DNA of 64,000 bases from the NCBI GenBank assembly GCA_037783545.1, contig JBBELK010000481.1, positions 1,364,001-1,428,000 of the forward strand, in the 5' to 3' direction. This DNA comes from Henricia sp. BOLD:AAB3569. Lineage: Eukaryota; Echinodermata; Asteroidea; Spinulosida; Echinasteridae. Positions 24,501-36,500 of this stretch are shown here, piece by piece (positions within the stretch are counted from its first letter, which is position 1; each line of letters opens with the position of its first letter). The notes under the pieces are model-generated. The model ran no database searches, was not told the DNA's origin, and was given only the letters and a program-made list of their open reading frames with translations. The translations under genes were made by a program, and so were the position numbers.

Positions 24501-27500
24501 AGGTCCGTGCCTCGGACGAAAGACGTTGCCCTCGGAAAGGTAATATTATAGCCTTTTGCATATTTGCAAAGACTCATGGGATAGGATAACAAACACGTGT
24601 TGGTAAATCTGGCTATGAGACAAAGGCCAACTCCGCAACTTTTTTACTAATTTTCTTGAAAACCAAGAGAGTTTAGAGGCCAATTTCATAAAGCTGTTTA
24701 GCAAAAAAATTTGCTTAATCAAAAATTTGTTTGCTTTATAAAAATGGGTTAATAGTCAAAATTGTACATGTATGTCAACATGCATTCTTAGAAAGAATAG
24801 CAGAACACCAGGCAATTCAGATTTTGACTATTAACCTATTTTTTATTAAGCAAATTTGTTTCTGCTAAACAGCTTTATGAGATTATAGCCAAGTGCGAAT
24901 TTCATAAAATTATAAAACGTGTTAGCACTCGATTTTTAATTAAGCAGCGCTCTCTCCATTTCATAAAACTGTTTAAAGGGCCCCTTATTTAGGATTTTTA
25001 TCAATGAAATCTATGCTTTAAAACCACTCTACTCAGTTAAAGTCATAAAAATCATATTTGGAGCTTGCTTTGGGGGTTAAAACAAAGGTTTTTAGTTTTT
25101 ATGCTAATGAAAATATGCATATTCATGACCAAGGTCACTATGTCACAAGAGGCAAACACAGAAATATCACATTCAACTGAGCACAAAAGATTCCACTTTT
25201 TTCTCAATTTTCCTGAAACTTTTGTAATCCATGGCTGTTTGAGTTTGTTTTACATGTTGCCTGCTGTAAGCCATGACAAAACTGGGGGTAGAAACTGCAG
25301 TAATTTGCCACAAGTCCAACTTGAAGTCTTATGTTTTTTCTTAACTTTTCTCTTCTGTCTTCCTTATGTGATGTACTCAAAACAGCGCCCTCTGTCTGTG
25401 ATTTATTGCAGTGAAATCTTCAAAGTTGAAAAAGGCCACCTTTTATTGATTTTACATCCAAACGAACAATAGTATGTCTTGCTGAACAAGTAATCCGTCA
25501 TTATGAAGCAAAGCTTAGGCACAAAGTTGTTTAGCATGTCACAGGCCCTTTAAGCACTACATGTAACAAACCAAACCGCATGCTAGCCTACTGATTTTTT
25601 GCTAACACAACGCCATCTTTTTTTCTTCACTATACTCTGCAAAATTTGATACAGATACACAACCTTCAGCTGTTAATTGTTGAAATATTGCAGTAAGTTA
25701 AAGCAATGGTCTTCGATCTGTGGTAGTGATAATCATCCCAAAATGGAAACATTACCGATGATGATTGTACTTATGAAAGCAGACGATGAACGCTTGCGTA
25801 AGTGGAACGCAGCCCTACGAATATATACCTACTCATGTGTGGATGATTGGCAAAATTGAACGTAAACCGGACCTTTTTTTCTCGGCTGGCGCTGTTTACG
25901 AATTATCAAATTTATCGCAATAGAACATGCGCACATGCGTAGTTTAATGCGCAAACTCATTTATAATTCTTCATGAGTTTCCTCACGCTTGCGAGTGACA
26001 GTGCAATGGGCACTTTAGAGGAATCCTTGCTATGAATACCAGAAATAAATAATAATAATAAGAAGAAGAAGAAGGACCCTGGATGCTATAAAAGGGCGAC
26101 ATTACGGGAAACCTTTCCCCAGAGACCACTGACATTTCGGCAAGAATCACTCAAATTGACACCAAATTTCTCTACCCAAAGCTTCCAAAAATGGTTCTAG
26201 ACCTAATAAAAATGGTTTGTGATTTACAAAAAAGTGTCGCCCTAATATAGCTTTTTTACACAAAAACTGTCGCCCCAATAGGTAAAACATAGTTTTAATT
26301 TAAACGAAGCCGACGTACTTCATTCCGCAGCTTGAGCGATTGCAGCTCAAAGCGGCGGTCAAACGGTAGCTTGATTGTATTGCGCAGCCCATTCAAGCTA
26401 TTAAGCCCGCCGCACACGTGAGGTCGTTTGCTGAGCAAACGGTCATTCGTGGCCGTTTGCTCAGCACTTGACTCACGTGTGCGGTGGCTATTTTGCTGCG
26501 TTTTTTTGCCTCGCGAGGCTGTGAGCCAAAAATCTAACCTGTTTGATATTTTTTGCCTCGCGTGGCCAAAATCTCACGTGTGCGGGGGTGAAGAGCCAAG
26601 TGCTGAGCTAAAATGAATGTAGCTGGCCAATTAAAAACCATTCCCATATTCACGTGATATGAATACAGTGCGCGCGGGCACCGCTAAGGTCACCAAACTT
26701 TTGCTAAAGTGTGGTGACCTTGGCGGGGTTGGCGTGCGCGCGCTGTTTTCGTATCGCGCGCGTGGTTTTCATTGGCCAGCTACATTCATTTTAGCTCAGC
26801 ACTTGGCTCATCACCCCCGCACACGGTGAGATTTTGGCCAAGCGAGGCAAAAAATATCAAACACGTTAGATTTTTGGCTCACGGCCTCGCGAGGCAAGAA
26901 ATGCAGCAAAATAGCCACCGCACACGTGAGCCAAGTGCTGAGCAAACGGCCACGAATGACCGTTTGCTCAGCAAACGACCTCACGTGTGCGGCGGGCTTA
27001 CGCTAAATCTAGCGAAAGTGCCCAACTGTTTACCCCTAGCAGTTACTTGGGTTTCCCCAACAGGTTGATAGTTTCCATGATATAGGTTGAAGTGACAAAG
27101 TAACACCAACATGATTCTCGACTGATTGTTCAATTATCCAGGAGAGAAAGCGCCACCTGGTTATATCCGCTGTCTAATAACGCCCAAGTTTATCCACGAG
27201 TACGATATGTGTAACACGGTAGTGGACTGCCAAAAAAGCAAAGATGATAAGAAAAATTGCATTAACAGGACATCTAGTGGTGAGTATTTCCATATAGACC
27301 ATTAACACCGGCGGCCATGACAGTGGTCAGGTTTTCTTATTTAAATGATGTGACAATAGATCCACAAAAGTGCCTATTTATGATCATGCATGACGCACAG
27401 TAACAATGTGGTTGCGTCCTGTCATGGCCGCCGTGCAAAGAGTCTATTATTGAATAGTGTGTGTTATTGAATAGTTTTGGCCAGTTTGGTTCGCGAACGT

Positions 27501-30500
27501 ATTGTGGTCGAATATAACATGCGCCATTGCCACAAACATTTAGAAATGAGGTGCCCAAAATTATACCCCACTGCATTGTTGGAGTGGCAAGCACGAGATG
27601 CCCAGATAGCTCAGTTGGTAGAGCAGTTGGCCATGTACATGTATGCCAAGGGGGGAGGAGGGGGTGGTGGAACTGCAATTTTCTCGTGTTTCTGTACATT
27701 GGAAAAGCCATTTTTACAAATGCATCAAAATAGTCACATTTTGGCTCTTGTTTATAAATGGGTCTTTCTATAAATTAGGGGTCCAAAAGTGTGACATTTG
27801 GTGTCCCCCGTTACACCTGATATGTGTTATTTTTCGTACAAAAATCATTAAAATTGCTTTTAAACCATTTTGTATGAATTGTACTTTATGTACTCACTCT
27901 TTGAGATGAAAAGTATTTAAAGAATGTGTCCTCAATTTACAAAAACAAGATGTAAAAATGTAACGGGGGACACCAACATTGGACCCCTAATTTATAGAAA
28001 GACCCAAATATGAAGAATTTTTTTTCATCTTTTTGTAGACAAATTCAGCCATGGCGAGGTCTTTAAAGACCCCGAGTGGTACCAGCCCTATTTATCAATG
28101 GTCCACCGGGGCAATGAGTACCTCTTCAACGAATTCGTCGAGCAGTATGACCCACCTCCGTTTGGTCGCATCAAGGGTGCGGACCCGCCCGACTGGAATC
28201 GTTTTCTGACGTTCAGTGCAACGCCCGACTACAGTGACCTCATCAGGGTTGCCGAGCTTAACCGAGACGAAGTCCGCAAATTGGGACACCAGCGTGAAGA
28301 TTTCATATTACAGTGTACTTATGAGCAGAGACCGTGCAACAATAGGTATTATGGAAATCTTTGCTTAAAGGTAGTATACATGATTGGTAAACCGTTACAA
28401 ATAGTTTCATCCCCCGGTGTGATTGAAGGTATGCATGATTAAAACCAACCCTGAGCAAAAATCAGCTCCGTACTTCGTCTAACTTTTGAGAAAACAGTCA
28501 AAAAATTGTTTACACAGTCACTTCACCCCAAAACCACTTTGCCTTGAACCACGGCCTGTGCACGAGGTTGTTTTGGGGCGAAGTGGGATTCGGGCGAAGT
28601 GGTTTTGGGGTGAAATGGCCTTTGGGTGAAGTGGTCTAGGGCGAAATGAATTTACGTCTCGCGAGACGAAAAATCATTGTTTTGCTCATTTCTCAAAGAC
28701 TATAGCACTTCAGACAAAACCATTTTAGGGAATGTTTTCTATACCTTCGTTGTGTTTATATTGTGTAAGTTATGTGTAAATATGTGAACATTTCTGATTC
28801 TTGAGATACCAATCATGCTATGTATTATATCTTTAAAGGTAGAATACATGATTGGTATCAGATTTACACATACACGTACTTAAATATAAACATGATGACG
28901 GTAGAAAACTTCCCCTGAAATGGTTCTGTCTGAAGTGCTATAATCTTTGAGAAAGGAGTAAAACAATTAATTTTCATCTCATGAGACGAAAATTCACTTG
29001 GCCTCAAAACCACTTCGCCCTGGACCACTTCACCCTGGACCAATTCGCCCAAAAGCCACTTCGCCCAAATGCCACTTCGCCCAAAAACCACTTCGTGTGC
29101 AGGCCATGGTCTGGGGCGAAGTGGTTTGGGGGCGAAGTAGTTTGGGGGCAAAGTGGTAACGACACAGTTTTTGACTATTTTCTCAGAAGCTAGACGAAGT
29201 ATATATGGAACTGACTTTTACTCAGGTTAGTTTTAATCATGCATATCTTCAATCACACAGGGAGATTAAACTGTTTGTAACGGTTTACCAATCATGTGTT
29301 CTACGTTTAAAACCGGCTAGGGGCCCGGACGAGTGATAATGGCCTGTGGCTTTTATTCCCTAAGTATGTCATTTGCAAGATGAAACTTTCTACAGATTGG
29401 TTATCTTAATCGGAATTAAGATAATAGAACAAACACTGTGTTAACAGGACGTGTTAGTGTTAGTGTTGAAAGCCGTGGGCAGAACCGCAAATTGGAGTGA
29501 GTGAGGGCGCAATTTTGTGTTACGTGTTAGTGTTAGTGTAACAGATCTGTTATCATATCTGTTAAATTGGCGTCTCGGGAAATGTCAAGGCGGTAGGGTT
29601 TTGCACGACTTTCAACACCGCTTTTTTGTTGAGCCACCCAGAATTTATTTTTCGCTTTTTTGTTTTTTTTACCGAGCTTAAACAGAGCGCACTCAATTGA
29701 TTCATTAATTTTGTGAAGCAAACTTGCGCAAGTCTCTTCGCCAACAAGTGCCATGGCATACCGCACTTGTGTATGTAGTGTATGCTTAATGTGCAGTGGT
29801 GCTACGCGGCGACTGCAACGAATGGCTAAAGAGACTTGTACAAGTGTAACCTTAAGCAAGTGCCATCTTTGCCTGCATGCTGCATTGCAAACCGATAGCG
29901 GGCAACAAACCGATTTTACTGGCCGCTTTCGCGAGCCTGTCTTCAGCAATCGATGTTGCCTGGATTCTTTTTAATATTATCCTTACTTGTACAAGGTAAC
30001 AAAACTAGTTCTTGTGATAGTTTTAAAAAAATTGACATTGCACAATGATGGTGTTAATTTATTTAAACGATCCCAAAAGTTTAGGCACTCGTAGCCACGC
30101 CCCTTCCGATTTCTTAAAAAATCTCCACTCGCACCCCTGAACATAGAAATGTGACCTCCGGTCCGTGTTACATGAGCTTATAACCAGTAGGTGTTTGAAA
30201 TTTGTAGAAGTTTCACGGAGCAAAAAAAATGTCTCAGTTGTGGGTAAAATGCAAGACGAACACAAGTTGTACTGAAAACCGAAACTCAATTTATTAAAGG
30301 CAGTATACATGATTGGCATCTCGAAAATCAGAAATGTTCACAGATTTACGCCTAACTTACACAATGTAAACATGATGACCGTAGAAAACTTCCCCTGAAA
30401 TGGTTTTGTCTAAAGTGCTATAGTCTTTGAGAAATGAATAAAACGATTAGTTTTCGTCTCATGAGACGAAAATTCAATTCGCCCCAAAACCATTTTGCCC

Positions 30501-33500
30501 AAGTACCATTTCGCCCCAAATCACTTCACCAGAGTGCCATTTCGCCCCAAATCACTTCGTCCAAATGCTACTTTGCCCCAAAACCACTTCGTGCACAGGC
30601 CGTGGTTTAGAACGAAATGGTTCAGGGCGAAGTGGTTTTGGGGCGAAATGACTGCAAACCCTTTTTTAACTGTTTTCTCAAAAGTTAGACGAAGTACGGA
30701 GCTGGTTTTTGCTCAGGTTGGTTTTAATCATGCATATCTTCAATCACACAGGGGGATAAAACTATTTGTAACAGTTTACCAATCATGTATACTATCTTTA
30801 AGAATTACGAAGTTTTAAAATAATAAAAATTAACAACACCCACTTCGTTCAAATTAACTTAACAGATCTGTTAACAGATCTGTTAACAGATCTGTTAACA
30901 GATCTGTTAACAGATCTGTTAACAGATCTCTTAACAGATCTGTTAAGAGATCTGTTAAGAGATCTGTTAACAGATCTCTTAACAGATCTCTTAACAGATC
31001 TCTTAACAGATCTCTTAACAGATCTCTTAACAGATCTCTTAACAGATCTCTTAACAGATCTCTTAACAGATCTCTTAACAGATCTGTTACAGTAACACGA
31101 TCTGTAACAGGAGCTGTTGAACTAACATGAGATGTAACACTAACTAACACCATGGTCCTTAACACCATGTTAACATCGAGTTAACACGGTGTTTGTTCTA
31201 AGGTCATTCTGATTAAGTTAACAGATTACACTAACACTAACACGAAACACAAAGGTGTGACTTCGCCATGTGTACAGTGCAGATAATTAACACTGTGTTA
31301 ACACCGTGTTAACAAATATGTTAACACGGTGTTAACCTGAACATTCAGTTAAATGCTGAGATTAATGCCGTGTTAACAGATCTGTTAACTGATCTGTTAA
31401 ACTAACTATGGGGTACCGTGGCCGAGTGGTTTGGGTCATTGACTCGCAATCATGGGTGAAAACTTGGGGTTGCAGGTACGAATCCGGCTGCTGTACCTGT
31501 GCCTTTGGGAAAGGCACTCAACCACACTTGCTCCATCCTTCAAAAGGGATGTAAAGCCGTTGGTCCAGTGTGTTAGGTAATGGTAACGCACTATAAATAT
31601 CCCAGAGCATTCTTTCGTGAAAAGCAAGGGAATTCCCCGGTGTCTCTGGCCATTTCTAACTCTTCATGTGTTTCCTCACGCTTGTGAGTGACAGTGCAAT
31701 GAGTACTATTGAGGAATCCTTGGTATGAATACCAGAAAGAAATAATAATAATAATAATAATAATAATAATTACCGACAATGGTGCATTTGGGAGACATTT
31801 TCGGGAAGCGTTTTAATTAGGACCACTCAACTCTGGGTAGAAAGCTCTCTAAAAACACCAATTTTCTCAAAAAAAGCTTACAAAAGATGGTTTTCGACCT
31901 AAAAGATAGTTAAGAACCTAATAAAAATGGTTTTCGACCTAATAACAATGGTTTTGAACCTTCTTGGAATTAGGGAGACATGGCAATGTCTCCCTAATAC
32001 CACGTGTCTCCCTAATACCCCGATAATAACCCTCTCGTGTCTCCCTAATACCCTATAATGTGGTTGTAACACGTAACACACACAGAATTATGACCTCGCC
32101 CAATGCTTCAGAAAATCTTTAAAATCCATGCATAGTTTTTTTGTTAAACGAATTTGTTTTATTTTATATTATTTTTGAAGCAATTTCACACCACTACAAG
32201 ATGATCTCTATGGAAACTGCTACACTTTCAATGACAAAGAGAGCAGAATAAATGCGTCCAAAACAGGCTCCAGATATGGTAAGTTTAGTTTTATTCGATC
32301 AAGCTTAAATTGCACTTTTTACTCATTTTAGAGCACTATAATTTGTGGGTTATAACTGAAATGAGGTGTACAAAAAAAGTGTGATATTTGGAAAATTTGT
32401 TTTAACAGATGTTTTTTTTACTAAAATAAATTGAGATTCAGGCTATAATGTTCTCAAAACAGCACTAGTAAATAAAACTTGCTGACACAATTTGAACTCC
32501 AAACACAAGCGCTCAAAGGCTGCAACCCTTGCAGCCTTTAGGCCTGTCCGCATTGGACTTTTTGTGAAAAATTACCGTAACGATGGGTACTAGCTTTTCC
32601 CATTTTAAGTCCAATGCGGACAGCCTAGGACGTTTTCCTCCCAGTAACTTCTCCTCAGTCCAGCGGTTAATTTGCCTGGCCGACTGTAGTCCAGAAAAAT
32701 TGACCAGAGAACTTTTCCAGAGACGATAAGTCCAATGCGGACACATCGAGTCGGTAAAAGAGCTCTGGAAGCGTACGTCCAGGTCGTTAAGGTCATACTG
32801 CGAAGGGACACTGCGCATGCTCTCCCACGCTCTCGGTAAAATTTTCCCTTGTCAAAAAGTCAAAATGCACAGACACTCGTCAAATTTAGCCATTTTTCAT
32901 TTTACCATCGTCTTGGTAAAACCTCCCGAAAAACAAGTCCAATACGGACACGGCTTCTGAGTTGAAAATGAAGGATTAATTTTTCCTGTTTAATTTTGGA
33001 TATTCAAAACCAATACTACTATTTTTCCAACGATTAGGTCTTCAGATGACGCTTTTCCTAGAGCAAAGCGAGTACATCAGTATTTACGGGCAAGAAGCGG
33101 GGGTCCGCGTATCTATCAACCCAGTCCACGTCAGAGCGAGTCCAGCGGACCGCAGCATGGCCATTACACCGGGAACCGTCACGTCCATTGGTCTTAGATA
33201 TGTAAGAGACATTCGCAGTTTTTACTGGGCATGTACGTGCATTTGTCGGTTTTAGCAGTTGACCTTACAGCCCCAATACATCATGTGCAGTTACCAAAAA
33301 ATTTACTTCACAAGTTCACAATAAAACTCCGACTAAAAGTGCTGATAGCAACGGTAACAAACACCACATGATTTGTTTCCGTGTAAAATGGTACCTTTGT
33401 GGGAGAAATTGCCAACTGAAGGTGATTTTATTTGGTTTTTTTTATTTATTTATAATTTATTCATACACCAAAACCATGCATGGATTTTTCAGGTTTTTTG

Positions 33501-36500
33501 AAGTATTGCTGCATCTATGTGGCTGAAATTTCTACAAGGCAGTTTATCAACATTATTCTTTAGTTATGTAATGTTGTTGTTCCTGTTTTTAAAAGTTTTC
33601 CAATCATGTAATCTGTCTTTAAAGGTCAAGCTAAAGTTGCAAGTTGTAAAACATGGCGGATTATGTGGAATAATTTATACACGAGTACAAAAACAACGAT
33701 CAGATTGATGACACTATTAAGAGGCCATCCAAACACTATGAACAACTAACAATGGAAATTGGGCACACATCATTGTTAAACAGCTAGAATCCCCCCATCC
33801 ATTTTTTTAGTTTTCCCGTTTATCGTGGAGGTTTGTTTCTACAACGCGATTACAATGTTAGCGACTTGGAAAAAAAAAATCAAAATATCTATTTTGAGTT
33901 AAAACCACTTTCAAACAACAGACCAGCTGCAACAGATTTCAAAAATACCTTTGTTGCAAAAAATCATCAAGCGGTTGCTGTTTTATGCTTGTTAAATTGC
34001 GTCCAATTTACGTGCGGAATAGTCAATGAAAATGACTAGACAGCTAGTTCAAAAATTGTGATGTGATGCATAGCCCCTATACGCGCGCACAAACGGCAGC
34101 CTAGCCGTACACATAACCCAACTCACGGCAGCCTACCCGGTACAAGTTCGCCTATTATAAGTACACCTTCGCGCGACTCATTTTTCTCATTCTTCGAAAT
34201 AATAAAGAAAATGTTTTTGCTCTTTTTTTTTCATAGTGTCTGGTGAAACATACAACCACGCAACTACTGGGCAAATTATCTCTGGCTTTTTGGACCCAAA
34301 CAATTAATTCTTCAAAAAACACCATCTATTAAACAGAGACGGTTTTCCAATTTTTTTGCGTGTAAACGTATAGAGCTAACAATCGTGTTGACTTCTCTTT
34401 CTCAGGATTGCGTTACGGGGTCACGCGCATATCATGAATACCTAATGAGCGTTTCAGAAATCGCGAAAATCTCATTTTTGCTTGCAATTTATCTACTTAA
34501 AACCGACAATTAAAAAAATAAATAAATACACGTCGGCAACAGGGATGTTTGGACTATCGAAAAAAGCCTAACTGCTGGATTTTCCTTCAAGGGGGATTCT
34601 AGCTCTTTAATAACAATGGTTTGTGCCCAATTTCCATTGTTAGTTGCTCATAGTGAAAGTTGTCAACATTTTCACGGAACTATAAAGCGGATAAAGGGGG
34701 AGGGTGGTCGAGGGCCGCGTACGACTTTACATGCACTGTAAAATGTTGACATTTCACAGGTAGTGGCAATTTTGTTTTTGATATATAAGTAGTATTTCGG
34801 GGGAGGGAGGGGGTCTTGAAAAATACTACGCTATGTAGAACTGTGAAATGTTGACAACTTTGGACGGCCAAGAGGGGAAAAGGGCGTAGTGCATGCATTA
34901 TATTTTTTTAATCGGTTGATGTCTGTGTCAATTAACAAATTTAACGTTACCGTTGGGCCAAATCATTTTGTGTCGCTGGTTCAATTTTCTGCCATTGAGT
35001 GAAACGACAGCACTAGTGTTTTTTAAAACTTTGCATGACAACAACCTTTCAGCCTGTGAATTGGAACAATACGTCGCATTTTTCGCATAGTGGCGAATAA
35101 GCAAAATTCCATTTTCGAGTAATACGGGGTGCCGTAATACGGGGTGCCGTAATACGGGGTGCCGTAATACGGGGTGCCGTAATACGGGGTGCCGTAATAC
35201 GGGGTGCCGTAATACGGGGTGCCGTAATACGGGGTGCCGTAATACGGGGTGCCGTAATACGGGGTGCCGTAATACGGGGTGCCGTAATACGGGGTACCTT
35301 GGCCGAGTGGTTAGGGCCACTGACTCGCAATCATGGGTGAAAAGTTGGGGTTGCGGGTTCGAATCCGGCTGCGGTACCTGTGCCCTTGGGCAAGGCACTC
35401 AACCACACTTGCTCCATCCTTCGGAAGGGATGTAAAGCCGTTGGTCCAGTGTGTTAGGTAATGGTAACGCACTCTAAAGATCCCAGAGCATTCTTTCGTG
35501 AAGAGCAAGGGGATTTCCTCATGCTTGCGAGTGACAGTGCAATGAGCACTATTGAGGAATCCTTGGTATGAATACCAGGAAGAAATAATAATAATAATAA
35601 TATTCTGGTTCTTGGATTTCGTTTTCTTTTCGTAAAAAAACACACACAAAAAACACGTACGTCTATTATTCACCACTCGTAACACTATGGACTTTTTCAC
35701 GATTCGTCACTATGCGAGCAATGCAAGCCGGCTGTGCTACTTATTCACCGCGCCTATTCCTTTGCATGTGTCTGTGAAAATATGACCGGTCGTCTTCAGT
35801 TTCGTCATTGATATTATCCCATCTGGATTTTAGACAAGGCCCGTACTTACACAGATGGACACGTGGTTATTGGATTCATCAATTAATTAATTCCTTCTTA
35901 ATAACACTGCAAATTCCACAATGTGTTGATTCACGCAATGTTTGTTAATTGGTTTCCAGCAGGAGGTGTTGCCTTGTAATACGCAAGGCGCCATCGGTCA
36001 CCAGCGCAATGTCGGTATTCATCACTATGCCAAAAACGTTGAGCGAATCATTAACTTATTCGCCATTCTGCGCTTTTTAATAACTCAAAAACCACTCAAA
36101 ATTTGGATTTAAAACCTTCAGAAATGAAAATTGGCATTTCCAGAACCCTAAATATGACAAAATTTCAATTTTGAAAAAAATGCTTATTCGTCACTATGCG
36201 AAAAATGTGACGAATAGTGTGTGCAAAAAGCGCTTTTTCTCAAAACTCGACTGAAAATCAGTGACCGATTTTTCTTTCTCTGTTATGCTACGTTTACACC
36301 ATGTCCCCGGCAGTCCCGGCGCCCCGGTTTGGCCAAAACGTAGCGTGCCGTGGAACTTTTGTCGTCTTTTTATTACTTTGGCTCGACTCGGCCCTAGTTG
36401 GGCCGGTGTGTTGCGTTCTACCACGGTGCGTTACGTCCCGGTACGTAAAGCGTGGCGCGCCGTGCCGGTTCCGGGCCGCGAGGCGGACGGCGCGCTACGT

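Larger units (their letters stand above)
35068..36212. repeat. Inverted-end element hosting a minisatellite and a SINE
   Basis: CGCATTTTTCGCATAGTGGCG near 35073 pairs with cgtcactatgcgaaaaatg near 36195. Between them are the 15-bp array and SINE copy 2, both apparently later additions. Confidence 0.6.

Noticed and set aside
29533-29949. 138-codon minus-strand frame
   Set aside because: No recognisable family, no splice or promoter context, and the intron position argues for chance.
35118-35297. CRISPR-like array
   Set aside because: The units are contiguous with no unique spacers, and the host is a eukaryote; it is a minisatellite.
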